A stretch of 64,000 nt of DNA from Peribacillus frigoritolerans_B (GCF_044762665.1 NZ_JBIWES010000006.1:1-64000); one strand, 5' to 3'. Shown: positions 28,315 to 36,637, counted from the stretch's first letter. Program-made: numbers and translations. The notes: generated by a model from the letters alone, not told the origin.

Positions 28315-28778
28315 ATCATGTTCCAGAGGCAGGATGGGCTGCATATTTGGCAGATGAAATACCAGAGGCTCTAAAAATTGAATATGAAAATCATCTATAC
28401 TCCTGTGACAAGTGTTTGTCCACCTATATGGAAGCGATGGAAAAAGAAGAAACAAGTCTGGGAATTGAAGGATTTGATATTGCAGGTCCAGTCATGGACT
28501 CGATTAGCCGATTGAAAGGCGGCTCTGTTGAAGAGGCTAAGCTACACCGGAAAGAGAAGTCACTTCGGACAATCACAAGACATTACCTGATTGCGGCCGG
28601 CTTTACGATTTTATTAATGGCAGGCGGAGTATTTCAATCATTGACAGAATACGTGGATTCTGTGGAATCAAGCAGCGATAAGAAAACGCAGTCCTTAACC
28701 GATGGACTTATTGATAAAACATTTAATTGGATGGATACAATCGAAAAGAAAAATAAGGAGGGGTTTAGGAATGAATAA
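28311..28778 (+). CDS. Zinc-finger anti-sigma factor, membrane-anchored
   Basis: The 155-residue protein has an N-terminal zinc-binding anti-sigma signature, HLYSCDKC (HxxxCxxC), at about residues 26-33. A single membrane helix (HYLIAAGFTILLMAGGVF) follows at about residues 88-105, then a short external tail. It starts with an ATGA overlap with the sigma gene, behind AGAGGAGGA. It probably holds the ECF factor inactive at the membrane until a signal arrives. The 3' end overlaps the next gene by 8 bases. Confidence 0.85.
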   Translation: MNHVPEAGWAAYLADEIPEALKIEYENHLYSCDKCLSTYMEAMEKEETSLGIEGFDIAGPVMDSISRLKGGSVEEAKLHRKEKSLRTITRHYLIAAGFTILLMAGGVFQSLTEYVDSVESSSDKKTQSLTDGLIDKTFNWMDTIEKKNKEGFRNE

Positions 28779-29841
28779 AAGTCCGGTATTAGCTTTTTTA
28801 TTATCCTTTCTGCCAGGTTTCGGACATTTTTACCTAGGAAGGAAATATAAAGGGTTATTTTATTTTCTTGCCACGGCTGGATTGGGGCTAGGAGGTCTTT
28901 TTCTTTCGTTGATTAGTCAATCGGATGCGTTTCTGGCTTTTTCCGTTATTGGAATGGTGTTTTATTTCATCAGTATATTTGATTTGGTGGTCACCTCACT
29001 GAGGAATCCTAAAAGTGAAGAGGATGTGGAGGGAATGGCAAATCAGCCGGAAGCCGAAAGATTTTATGTAATCATCCTTTCATTCGTTCCTGGATTAGGG
29101 CATTTTCAATTAGGCCTCATGAACCGTGGGCTCATTTTTCTCATCGGCTTTTTAGGCCTTGGCATCATGGTGATATTCATCAGTGTGATGACACAAATGG
29201 AAGGCCTGTTAATATTCATGGCACTATTGCCTGTTATCTGGATTTACAGCTTTTTTGATTCTGTTCAACAGTTGAATAAAAAGCAAAAAGGTGAGGAGCT
29301 CATCGATCGGACCGTTTTGGAAGATTTCGAGGAGAGACGGGAATCCGGGAAGAAGAGTAAATCGGTCGCGACTTTATTCGCTATTTTCCCTGGTGCAGGT
29401 CACTTATATTTAGGGCTGCAAAAACGTGGGATACAATTGATGGCTGGCTTTTTATTCGCCATTTACATACTGGATTTACTCCGGTTAGGTTTCTTCTTTT
29501 TCCTTATTCCAATTATCTGGTTTTATAGTTTTTTTGATGGATTGCAAAAAGCATCGAAAATGGAGGAGGGTCCAATAGAAGATACGCCCATCATTTCGGG
29601 AATGGTCAATCATCAAAAATGGTTAGGACTGGGGTTGGTGGGACTTGGAATCTATTTCTTGGCTAGTAATATGATCGTCCCGGCCATTGCTCCTCATTTA
29701 GATGAATGGATTGGAAGTAACTTGGAATATTGGTTTAGAGATTATTTTCAAAAAGGTCTTGTATGCATCCTTCTTATAGGCGGGGGAATCAAATTGCTGT
29801 CGGGAAGTAAAAAAGGGAGTGTCAAGGAGGAGAGAAAATGA
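28771..29841 (+). CDS. Multi-pass membrane protein with three TM2-like repeats
   Basis: The 356-residue protein has three copies of a TM2-like motif: LPGFGHFYLGRKYKG, VPGLGHFQLGLMNRG and FPGAGHLYLGLQKRG, spaced about 95 residues apart. Each is followed by a hydrophobic helical pair ending in FFD or IFD. The C-terminus adds two further helices (GLGLVGLGIYFLASNMIV and LVCILLIGGGIKLL) resembling the LiaI-type module. ATG 28771 follows AAGGAGGGG. It lies between the anti-sigma gene and a toastrack-like protein with overlaps at both ends, so it is probably part of the sensing apparatus. The biochemical role is unknown. Confidence 0.78.
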   Translation: MNKSPVLAFLLSFLPGFGHFYLGRKYKGLFYFLATAGLGLGGLFLSLISQSDAFLAFSVIGMVFYFISIFDLVVTSLRNPKSEEDVEGMANQPEAERFYVIILSFVPGLGHFQLGLMNRGLIFLIGFLGLGIMVIFISVMTQMEGLLIFMALLPVIWIYSFFDSVQQLNKKQKGEELIDRTVLEDFEERRESGKKSKSVATLFAIFPGAGHLYLGLQKRGIQLMAGFLFAIYILDLLRLGFFFFLIPIIWFYSFFDGLQKASKMEEGPIEDTPIISGMVNHQKWLGLGLVGLGIYFLASNMIVPAIAPHLDEWIGSNLEYWFRDYFQKGLVCILLIGGGIKLLSGSKKGSVKEERK

Positions 29842-30764
29842 GAACATGGAGAGTCGGAACGATTTCAATGGGAATCTCCCTGATTGGTTTGGGTTTGGTT
29901 TTACTGGTTTCTCAAATTGCGGATATGAATTTGACGACGATTCTGCTATCATGGTGGCCGTTGCTATTCATTATCTTGGGTGCAGAGATTCTCTTCTATA
30001 TTTATTTTTCCAGAAAAGAAAGTTCTTTTGTGAAGTATGATATTCTTAGCATTCTTTTCGTGGGTTTGCTTGGAACGACAGGAATAGTTTTAATCCTGCT
30101 TACATCAAGCGGATTGATGGATCAAGTCAGGGCTGCCGTGAATAGTGAAGAGAGAACGGTCAATTTGCCTGGTTTCAATCAAAAGGCAGGGAAAGGCATA
30201 CAGAGAGTTGTCCTGGACTCTGGCCCATACCCATTGACAATTGAAAGTAGTAATGACGGGGAAGTTTCCGTTTTTGGAACATATGGTGAGCGGGTAATGG
30301 AAGGTGCTGATTCGTTGTTGAAGAAGGCGGAAGATTATTTACTCGTTGAGAGAAATGGTGATACGCTTTATATAAGCTTCAAGGATTTGCCGATTCAAAA
30401 TGGACTTTTGGACAGTGGTACAATGAATCTTAAGGCATCCCTTATAATCCCTGCTGAGTTGGCAGTGGAGATAGACGGACAAAGTACCGATCTTGTCTTG
30501 AAGCCTAGAAAGCTCTTGAATGACTGGAGTGTGAAGGATAGCGGAAATCTAAGTGTTTTCCTTCAGGATAATAGTGATATCAAGATTGATGCTAGAGGGG
30601 TCGAGGAACTTGAAGGTCCTGAGAATGGCTGGAAGATGAATGAAGTGAAAGAAGAAACAAATGAAGAAGGTATTGTAAAAAAGAATGGGATATTCAATAT
30701 TGGTGAAGGGAAACATACATTGACGGTTACTGACACATTTAACGTGAATGTTCAATATCCATGA
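29838..30764 (+). CDS. Membrane protein with toastrack-like (DUF4097-type) domain
   Basis: The 308-residue protein has about four hydrophobic helices in the first 100 residues (ISMGISLIGLGLVLLVS, ILLSWWPLLFIILGAEIL and a third region with GLLGTTGIVLILLTSSG). The extracytoplasmic half is beta-rich, alternating short strands such as GPYPLTIESSNDGEVSVFG and DTLYISFKDLP. This pattern resembles LiaF/DUF4097 toastrack proteins of envelope-stress systems. The ATGA overlap with the preceding gene and a terminator after it make it the last member of the ECF unit. The domain name is an inference from pattern. Confidence 0.7.
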   Translation: MRTWRVGTISMGISLIGLGLVLLVSQIADMNLTTILLSWWPLLFIILGAEILFYIYFSRKESSFVKYDILSILFVGLLGTTGIVLILLTSSGLMDQVRAAVNSEERTVNLPGFNQKAGKGIQRVVLDSGPYPLTIESSNDGEVSVFGTYGERVMEGADSLLKKAEDYLLVERNGDTLYISFKDLPIQNGLLDSGTMNLKASLIIPAELAVEIDGQSTDLVLKPRKLLNDWSVKDSGNLSVFLQDNSDIKIDARGVEELEGPENGWKMNEVKEETNEEGIVKKNGIFNIGEGKHTLTVTDTFNVNVQYP

Positions 30765-30847
30765 TTGAAATCATTTACTAGAATAAAATTGTAAAAAGCA
30801 TTATAATTTTCCCTGATAAGATTTCTAGTAAAAATGCAGAAGATATG

Positions 30848-30873
30848 GACCGGAATACGGTCCTCTTTTTTTC
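30848..30873 (+). terminator. Terminator of the ECF sigma unit
   Basis: GACCG-GAATA-CGGTC followed by CTCTTTTTTT forms a small but convincing terminator 84 bases after the toastrack gene. Confidence 0.75.
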
Positions 30874-30945
30874 GAATATTGCTTTTCATGTAACGAAGGA
30901 TTAAGATGTAAATTATGGAATCAATATGTATAAGGATGATGGGAA

Positions 30946-31860
30946 ATGAAAAGAGCAAGGTTGATTTACAACCCGACTTCGGGCCGGGAAGCCATTAAGA
31001 AGAGCCTGCCAGGTGTGCTAGCAAAGCTTGAAGAAGCTGGTTATGAAGCTTCTGCACATGCGACGACCGGTGCTGGGGATGCGACGAAAGCGGCTAAGAT
31101 AGCGATTGAACGCGGCTATGATGTAGTTATTGCAGCAGGGGGCGACGGTACGATTTATGAGGTTGTTAATGGACTGGCCACTGCAGAGAAACGTCCGAAA
31201 CTAGGAATCATTCCGACGGGAACGACCAATGATTTCGCGCGGGCGCTGCATTTACCGAAGTCGATTGAAGGGGCAGCCGAAATTATTGCCGGTGGGCATA
31301 CGATGCCGATCGATATCGGGAAAATGAACGATAAGTATTTTATCAATATCGCTGGCGGGGGCAGATTGACCGAATTGACCTACGACGTTCCGATCAAGCT
31401 GAAAACGATGCTTGGTCAGCTAGCATACTATATTAAAGGAATTGAAATGCTACCTTCAATTAAGCCGACTGAAGTTTCCATTGAATATGATGGAAAGCTT
31501 TTTGAAGGAGAGATCATGCTTTTCTTGGTGGCTAACACGAATTCGGTCGGCGGCTTCGAGAAACTGGCCCCTGACGCGTCTTTGAATGATGGTATGTTCA
31601 CGTTGCTTATTTTAAAAAAGGCAAACCTAGCTGATATTGTCCGTGTCGCAACATTGGCAATGCGCGGTGAGCATATCCATGACAAAAACGTCATTTATGA
31701 AAAAGCCAATCGAATTAAAGTACAGGCCAAAAAGGACATGATGCTTAATTTGGATGGGGAATTTGGCGGGATGGCCCCGGCTGAATTCGTCAATCAGTAC
31801 CGCCATTTTGATGTATTCATCCCGCAAGGACTATTGCCGGATGATCCGGCAAATAAATAA
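30946..31860 (+). CDS. dgkB: Diacylglycerol kinase DgkB
   Basis: DgkB returns diacylglycerol, released during lipoteichoic acid synthesis, to phosphatidic acid. The 304-residue protein begins KRARLIYNPTSGREAIKK, has the catalytic AAGGDGTIYEVVNGL and IPTGTTNDFARAL motifs, and ends with the LDGEFGG segment of the kinase family. In B. subtilis dgkB (yerQ) lies between swrC and rlmCD; here it follows an accessory ECF operon. A terminator follows. Confidence 0.94.
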   Translation: MKRARLIYNPTSGREAIKKSLPGVLAKLEEAGYEASAHATTGAGDATKAAKIAIERGYDVVIAAGGDGTIYEVVNGLATAEKRPKLGIIPTGTTNDFARALHLPKSIEGAAEIIAGGHTMPIDIGKMNDKYFINIAGGGRLTELTYDVPIKLKTMLGQLAYYIKGIEMLPSIKPTEVSIEYDGKLFEGEIMLFLVANTNSVGGFEKLAPDASLNDGMFTLLILKKANLADIVRVATLAMRGEHIHDKNVIYEKANRIKVQAKKDMMLNLDGEFGGMAPAEFVNQYRHFDVFIPQGLLPDDPANK

Positions 31861-31862
31861 GG

Positions 31863-31893
31863 TGAAAAGGCCACTGAATCTGGTGGCCTTTTC
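31863..31893 (+). terminator. Terminator after dgkB
   Basis: AAAAGGCCAC pairs with GTGGCCTTTT around a 7-base loop, starting immediately after the dgkB stop codon. Confidence 0.88.
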
Positions 31894-31922
31894 AGTTTAA
31901 TGAAGCAAGGAGAATGGCAAAC

Positions 31923-32498
31923 ATGTATATCAGGAAAGCGACACCGGAGGATGCGGACAAGGCCGCCATATTGACCCGGTTAGCGATTAAGGAAATTGCA
32001 GAGGTTCTGACAGGTGAAACGGAAGAAGAAAGAATACTTTCCGTTCTTGCCGATTTGTTCAGGAAAAGTGGGAATCGGGTCAGCTATGAAAATACGCTTG
32101 TCAGTGAACATGATGGACAAGTATCTGGATTGATCATTGCTTACCATGGCAAGGATGCCGAAAGCTTGGATGAACCGATAGTGAAACAATTAAGGATGAA
32201 AATGAAAGACCCAAGCGTTACGCTCGATAAGGAAGCGGAAATGAGAGACTTTTATTTGGATACAGTGTCCGTTGACCCGGATTTTCAGGGAAGAGGAATA
32301 GGTAGTGCACTGATTCAATATGTGGAGGGATACGCTAAACATAAGGGATATCCAAGGATTTCTTTAGTTGTGGAAAATGAAAATGAAGCGGCGAATCGTC
32401 TCTATAGCAGATTAGGATATATAGAAATGAAAACAATTTCGATTAGCGGCCATGAATTTCGCTATATGGTAAAGGAAATGGAAGAACCTCCTGTTTAA
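31923..32498 (+). CDS. GNAT family N-acetyltransferase
   Basis: The 191-residue protein shows the acetyl-CoA binding motif A (LDTVSVDPDFQGRGIGSAL) and motif B (SLVVENENEAANRLYSRLGY), typical of GNAT enzymes. The substrate cannot be read from sequence. ATG 31923 is preferred because AAGGAG lies about 10 bases before it; ATG 31914 is only one base from that site. It stands alone between two terminators. Confidence 0.9.
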   Translation: MYIRKATPEDADKAAILTRLAIKEIAEVLTGETEEERILSVLADLFRKSGNRVSYENTLVSEHDGQVSGLIIAYHGKDAESLDEPIVKQLRMKMKDPSVTLDKEAEMRDFYLDTVSVDPDFQGRGIGSALIQYVEGYAKHKGYPRISLVVENENEAANRLYSRLGYIEMKTISISGHEFRYMVKEMEEPPV

Positions 32499-32516
32499 CA
32501 GGGGGTCCTTTTTAGT
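32484..32516 (+). terminator. Terminator after the GNAT gene
   Basis: ACCTCCTG-TTTAA-CAGGGGGT followed by CCTTTTT forms a stem that includes the stop codon of the acetyltransferase gene. Confidence 0.75.
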
Positions 32517-32543
32517 CTTTTGAAGTTTTGGCACTGTATGCGA

Positions 32544-32762
32544 TTACATTTGCTGCCCATTCATGGCTGCCCAATCAGCGTAAGCTCCGGTGCCATTACA
32601 GCCGGGACAGTCGTGGATATCGGAAAAATGATATTCCGTAGGTACGAAGGAGCTGTATCCACGTCCGTAACAATCCGGACAGAGGCCCTTTTCCTCCATA
32701 CTTGCTCGATGTTTTTCTAACCTTGTAGCATTCCAGGCCGATATAGAGTTAAATAAACCCAT
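32544..32762 (-). CDS. Small CxxCxGxG zinc-finger-like protein
   Basis: This 72-residue protein has two DnaJ-type CxxCxGxG motifs, CPDCYGRG and CPGCNGTG, about 25 residues apart, likely to bind one zinc ion. The N-terminus is MGLFNSISAWNATRLEKH. GAGGTGAGG lies just before the ATG. Similar short proteins occur in other Bacillaceae and are sometimes misnamed methionine aminopeptidase; nothing here supports that enzyme. It is divergent from rlmCD. A chaperone-like or RNA-binding role is possible but unproven. Confidence 0.75.
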   Translation of the reverse strand: MGLFNSISAWNATRLEKHRASMEEKGLCPDCYGRGYSSFVPTEYHFSDIHDCPGCNGTGAYADWAAMNGQQM

Positions 32763-32888
32763 TTCCTCACCTCATTTATTTTTCCTTATTTTTCTTTTTT
32801 TATTGAACTTTTATACATGGAACTATGAAAAATCCGTAATTCCTTCCACTATATTTTTATGAAAAACAAGGTAAATTGGTGAGTGGTT

Positions 32889-32917
32889 TTGTGGCAAGGC
32901 CTCTATTGTGGTAAAAT
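32889..32917 (+). promoter_or_regulatory. Promoter of rlmCD
   Basis: TTGTGG at 32889-32894 and TAAAAT at 32912-32917 are 17 bases apart and lie 35 bases before the rlmCD start. Confidence 0.5.
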
Positions 32918-32951
32918 ACAGGCTAGCATAAAAAAGAAAAGAGAAGATGAT

Positions 32952-34322
32952 ATGAAAAAAACAGCACCAGTTGCTAAAAATGATATAGTAGAGGTTTTAT
33001 TTGAAGATTTAACCCATGAAGGAGCTGGCGTCGCCAAAGTCGATGGCTACCCGATCTTTGTTCAGGGCGCCCTTCCAGGTGAAAAAGCAAAAATCAAAGT
33101 GATGAAGGCTAATAAGGGTTATGGTTTCGGACGCTTGATGGAGATTATCGAAAACAGTCCATACCGGGTTGAGGTCACGACTGAAGATTACCATAAATAC
33201 GGTGGTTGTCAGCTGCAGCATATGAGCTATGAAGGGCAGTTGGAATTCAAGGAAAAGCAAGTACGTGAAGTGATGACGCGCATTGGGAAACTTGAGGATG
33301 TAAAGGTTCACCCAATCATCGGGATGGAGAATCCAACCCATTATCGCAATAAAGCGCAAGTGCCTGTTGGTGAAAAGGATGGCCAGCTAATAGCAGGGTT
33401 CTTCAAACCGAGGACACATGAAATCGTTGAAACGAAAGAAAGCATTATCCAAAATGAAGTGATCAATGAAGCCGTTCAAGTTGTTAAAGAGATTTTTAGT
33501 AAACTTGGTATCCCTGCTTACGATGAAGAGGCACATAAAGGCGTATTGCGGCACATCATGGCCCGTTATGGTAAGCAAACAGGGGAATTAATGATTGTTC
33601 TTGTTACAAGAACGAAAAGTATCCCTTTCATCGAAACCATCGTGAAGGAAATCGTTGAGCGTCTCCCGCAAGTGAAATCCATCGTTCAAAACGTGAATTC
33701 CAAGAAAACGAATGTTATCTTGGGCGATAAAATGACTGTGCTATGGGGCGACGAAGCAATCCATGATATGATCGGTGATGTGAAATTTGCGATATCAGCA
33801 AAATCCTTCTACCAAATTAATCCAGACCAAACGAAAGTCCTTTATGATAAAGCTCTTGACTATGCAGGGCTGACTGGTGAAGAAACGGTGATAGATGCCT
33901 ATTGCGGCATTGGAACCATCTCTTTATTTTTAGCAAAAAAAGCGAAAAAAGTAATCGGTGTCGAAGTGGTCGAAGAAGCGATAGAGGACGCACGCCGCAA
34001 CGCTGAATTGAATGAAATCTCAAATGCAGAATTCATGGTCGGCGATGCGGGTAACGTTATTGCTGAATGGTATCAAAAGGGCAACACTGCTGATGTCATC
34101 GTTGTGGATCCGCCTCGCAAAGGTTGTGAAGAATCCCTTCTGAATACGATCATCGAGATGAAACCTAACAAAGTCGTATACGTATCATGCAACCCAGGCA
34201 CTTTAGCGCGTGATCTTCATATCTTGGAAGAAGGCGGATATAAAGCGGTTGATATCCAGCCTGTCGATATGTTCCCAATGACGACACATGTTGAAAATGT
34301 AGTGTTATTAGAGTTGAAATGA
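32952..34322 (+). CDS. rlmCD: 23S rRNA (uracil-5-)-methyltransferase RlmCD
   Basis: RlmCD (YefA) methylates two uridines of 23S rRNA, U747 and U1939 in E. coli numbering. The 456-residue protein has an N-terminal TRAM domain (VLFEDLTHEGAGVAKVDGYP), the SAM motif VIDAYCGIGTISLFLA, the motif VVDPPRKGCEESLL and the catalytic Cys motif VYVSCNPGTLARDL. The start is ATG 32952 after AGAGAAGATG; the longer frame from 32883 begins within the promoter. One of the two B. subtilis paralogues lies next to dgkB, as here. Confidence 0.93.
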   Translation: MKKTAPVAKNDIVEVLFEDLTHEGAGVAKVDGYPIFVQGALPGEKAKIKVMKANKGYGFGRLMEIIENSPYRVEVTTEDYHKYGGCQLQHMSYEGQLEFKEKQVREVMTRIGKLEDVKVHPIIGMENPTHYRNKAQVPVGEKDGQLIAGFFKPRTHEIVETKESIIQNEVINEAVQVVKEIFSKLGIPAYDEEAHKGVLRHIMARYGKQTGELMIVLVTRTKSIPFIETIVKEIVERLPQVKSIVQNVNSKKTNVILGDKMTVLWGDEAIHDMIGDVKFAISAKSFYQINPDQTKVLYDKALDYAGLTGEETVIDAYCGIGTISLFLAKKAKKVIGVEVVEEAIEDARRNAELNEISNAEFMVGDAGNVIAEWYQKGNTADVIVVDPPRKGCEESLLNTIIEMKPNKVVYVSCNPGTLARDLHILEEGGYKAVDIQPVDMFPMTTHVENVVLLELK

Positions 34323-34327
34323 TTGAA

Positions 34328-34359
34328 TGAGGGCCCGGTCTAATTGACTGGGCCTTCAT
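34328..34359 (+). terminator. Terminator after rlmCD, copy 1
   Basis: GGCCCGGTC-TAATT-GACTGGGCC (one mismatch) is followed by TTCATTTTT. A near-identical hairpin occurs again at 34622-34656. Confidence 0.78.
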
Positions 34360-34385
34360 TTTTATTATGCTTGTACAATATGGAC

Positions 34386-34500
34386 GTTGATTTCCGCTCA
34401 GGCACTCGCTTTCCCGCTTGGTCGGCCCTTAGCGTGCGCCGCGGAGGCTCCCTTAGACACGCTTTTCACGCAGGAGTCTCTCGCACCCGCTCCAATCAAC
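34386..34500 (+). repeat. Intergenic Bacillus repeat element, about 115 bp
   Basis: The element starts GTTGATTTCCGCTC and ends CCGCTCCAATCAAC, so its ends form an imperfect inverted repeat. Inside it are GCTTTCCCGC, CGCCGCGGAGGCTCCC and GCAGGAGTCTC, the blocks I know from a widespread non-coding repeat of Bacillus and relatives. It is GC-rich compared with its surroundings and encodes no convincing protein. Its mobility mechanism is not known to me. Confidence 0.75.
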
Positions 34501-34621
34501 TTAGTTACAAAAGTTAGATAGAAACCATGCCTAAAGGAGTTGCAGGGCTGCTTTGGGTCAGTTGTTTCGGGAACCTCATTTGAAGAGGGATATGTGTTCA
34601 GAACCCCTTTTGTCAACAAAC
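34501..34621 (+). other. Non-coding spacer between the repeat and a duplicated terminator
   Basis: I see no gene or RNA motif in this stretch. Together with the repeat element it separates two copies of the same hairpin (34328-34359 and 34622-34656), as if it had been inserted between duplicated ends. Confidence 0.4.
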
Positions 34622-34656
34622 TGTGGGTCCCGGTCTAAATGACCAGGACCTTTTTT
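34622..34656 (+). terminator. Terminator, second copy
   Basis: GGTCCCGGTC-TAAAT-GACCAGGACC is followed by TTTTTT. The sequence and loop closely resemble the rlmCD terminator at 34328-34359. Confidence 0.82.
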
Positions 34657-34786
34657 ACATAGTTGAATTGAAGAAAAGGAAGAGGGATTTTTTTTTGCAT
34701 GTTTATTCTTGACGCCCTGACTTGGACATATATTAAGAAATATATGGATTGGGAGGCAAGGTGATTTTATTAATTTTCAAAAAGCG

Positions 34787-35335
34787 GTGGCTGTAATTGT
34801 TGGTAGCTTTTTGGTGGGCATTGGAATTAATGGATTTTTGGTTCCTCATCATTTAATAGATGGCGGCGTAATTGGGATTGCGCTCATCCTACATTATTTC
34901 TTTGGTTTTCAAACGGGACTATCCATGTTGATCCTTAGTATTCCTATATTTTTATATGCCTGGTATTATGAACGGCCTTTTTTCTATAGCAGCGTTCACG
35001 GATTGCTTTTGACATCCCTTTTTATGGATTGGCTTAATCCATTGAAAAAGGTCTTTTCCATTTCAATTCTGACAAGCTCTTTGATTGGCGGTGCCATCAT
35101 AGGCATGGGCATAGGACTCATGCTTCGATATGAGACAAGCAGCGGGGGAACGGATATGTTAGCCAAAATCATCTCAAAATCTACCTCCATGGATATTGCT
35201 TTGGCGATTATCGTCATAGATACACTAATCATTTCAGCAGCAGCATTCACCTTAGGTATCGAAATTTTTCTTTTTTCATGTGTGACGATCGTCATCATTG
35301 GACTGATCACATCGCTTATGAAAATGAGGAGATGA
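34787..35335 (+). CDS. YitT family membrane protein, short form
   Basis: This protein of at least 182 residues has about five hydrophobic helices and the YitT/DUF161 motifs GIGINGFLVPHHLIDGGVIG and YETSSGGTDMLAKIIS. It lacks the cytoplasmic DUF2179 domain of full YitT proteins. The coordinates use the first conventional start (GTG 34787), which has no ribosome site nearby. The reading frame continues upstream through NFQKA to an ATT at 34769, 12 bases after GGGAGG (34751-34756); homologues usually begin with a similar NFQK segment, so the true start may be this ATT. The gene ends just before a convergent gene. Function is unknown. Confidence 0.8.
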   Translation: MAVIVGSFLVGIGINGFLVPHHLIDGGVIGIALILHYFFGFQTGLSMLILSIPIFLYAWYYERPFFYSSVHGLLLTSLFMDWLNPLKKVFSISILTSSLIGGAIIGMGIGLMLRYETSSGGTDMLAKIISKSTSMDIALAIIVIDTLIISAAAFTLGIEIFLFSCVTIVIIGLITSLMKMRR

Positions 35336-35343
35336 ATAAATAA

Positions 35344-36204
35344 TCAGTTCCTTAAGATATGGGCTACGTCATCTATTGCCTTTTGCAGCTTTTCGCTATT
35401 TTTAGTATACATCTCTTTAGCTTCCTTTGATTCAGTTCCAAGTGCAAACAACTCTAAGTCCGCTTGGCATTTTTTCAAAGTCGCGAGAATAAGAGGCTTT
35501 TCTTGAGGAGAAGGAACTTTAAGTTTATCATCAAAAAGGTCCACAGTTAATTCTCCGTTAGAATTGGCTTGACCAAGAAAAACATTATCGAGGATTACCC
35601 CCAACTTATCCAGTTCAGTATGAAGCCAATGTCGGTTCAGACCAATCGTGGAAAGTGGTTCATCAAGTATATGGCCGTCCATGATGATGGTTTGTGGCTC
35701 CTTTACTGCAGCCACTGGGAGGTTAAGGTCCTTAGGTGTTATAGGTTGATTTTGCTTCTTTAACATTACGGAAAAATCCCCATTGGCTTCCAATAAGGCA
35801 AACTCAACTTCAGAAATATCAAAGACATCCTTTTTTCGGAGCAATCCCAGCAATTCATCAATGGTATATTTCTCTTTTTTTAAATTATCTTCCATGACTT
35901 TCCCATCTTTGATGAATACCGATGCTTTTCCTTCAATAAGATCACGAAAGGTTTTACTTTTTAGGGATATTAATCCTGCAATGTAGGGGGCTATGGCAAA
36001 AACGAGAATGGACAGTACGCCATACATAATATTGCCTTCCACTTTTGTAGCTAATTCTGCCCCAACATTACCAATGGTTATGCCCGTTACATATTCAAAA
36101 AAGGAGAGCTGGGACAATTGTTTTTTTCCTAACACTTTAGTGATCAAAAAAAGAACAATTAAAAAGAAAAATGAACGTAAAAGAATTTCTATCCAATCCG
36201 GCAT
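35344..36204 (-). CDS. 2Duf: DUF421-DUF1657 fusion, spore membrane protein
   Basis: The 286-residue protein starts with three membrane helices and the DUF421/YetF body (ITKVLGKKQLSQLSFFEYVTG, EGKASVFIKDGKV). Its last 60 residues (LKKCQADLELFALGTESKEA) are clearly homologous to the two separate DUF1657 proteins encoded nearby. This fusion is the 2Duf protein of spoVA-2mob operons, shown in other Bacilli to raise spore wet-heat resistance. ATG 36204 follows AGGAGGTG. It is the last gene of a minus-strand sporulation operon. The domain call is strong; the heat-resistance role here is inference. Confidence 0.85.
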   Translation of the reverse strand: MPDWIEILLRSFFFLIVLFLITKVLGKKQLSQLSFFEYVTGITIGNVGAELATKVEGNIMYGVLSILVFAIAPYIAGLISLKSKTFRDLIEGKASVFIKDGKVMEDNLKKEKYTIDELLGLLRKKDVFDISEVEFALLEANGDFSVMLKKQNQPITPKDLNLPVAAVKEPQTIIMDGHILDEPLSTIGLNRHWLHTELDKLGVILDNVFLGQANSNGELTVDLFDDKLKVPSPQEKPLILATLKKCQADLELFALGTESKEAKEMYTKNSEKLQKAIDDVAHILRN

Positions 36205-36235
36205 TACCAAACACCTCCTGCTTTGATCATGGTTA

Positions 36236-36442
36236 TTAAAAACCTTTATATTGTGGTTCTTCCCGTTCTAACTCGCCCACACGCTTCTGTACATCCTTCA
36301 TAACTTCATTCACCACCAGCATCGTTTCATGTAAAATGCGTTTAGATTCATCATCTTGAGTCCGGAGTGCTAAGCTGGATAAGCCTGCTTCAACTCCTTT
36401 TAGGCTAGAGACACATTGTTTGACATTGGAAGCTATCGTCAT
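36236..36442 (-). CDS. DUF1657 small protein
   Basis: This 68-residue helical protein begins MTIASNVKQCVSSLKGVEAG and ends EEPQYKGF, the same tail as the DUF1657 protein at 38111-38314 (EEPQYKQ). AAGGAGG precedes the ATG. It lies 31 bases upstream of the 2Duf gene and just downstream of a spoVAEb remnant. DUF1657 proteins are typical of spoVA-2mob operons; their function is unknown. Confidence 0.85.
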   Translation of the reverse strand: MTIASNVKQCVSSLKGVEAGLSSLALRTQDDESKRILHETMLVVNEVMKDVQKRVGELEREEPQYKGF

Positions 36443-36454
36443 GCAGCATCCTCC

Positions 36455-36600
36455 TTATCTTTTTAGGTCTAAAATAATGACACGGAACAATGAGGTCAGG
36501 CACTGGTTGCTTCAAACATGTCAGCGGCAACAACCGATCAATCGGTGCTTTTCCACATCCGCTAAGGCTACGGAAACAATCCCCGCAGCCAAGAATGTTC
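36455..36600 (-). pseudogene. spoVAEb: Remnant of spoVAEb, frameshifted
   Basis: Three short segments in different frames of the minus strand match consecutive parts of the SpoVAEb C-terminus: DVEKHRLIG (around 36533-36562), VVAADMFEATSA (36499-36534) and FRVIILDLKR followed by a stop (36455-36488). They recall EKHGLIG...GMFEATSAG...IIFG-KPK of intact SpoVAEb. The position, between spoVAD and DUF1657, is exactly where spoVAEb stands in spoVA-2mob operons. Small indels and the lost N-terminal half show decay. Confidence 0.65.
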
Positions 36601-36637
36601 ATCGAGTATGAGCAGGGATGTGTTTAAACATCAAACC

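Noticed and set aside
30765..30847. Small gene between the toastrack gene and dgkB
   Set aside because: The frames on both strands are short, A/T-rich and lack ribosome sites.
34386..34500. Protein-coding frame inside the repeat element (minus strand, about 73 codons)
   Set aside because: It lies across the repeat element and its spacer, has repeat composition and no ribosome site.
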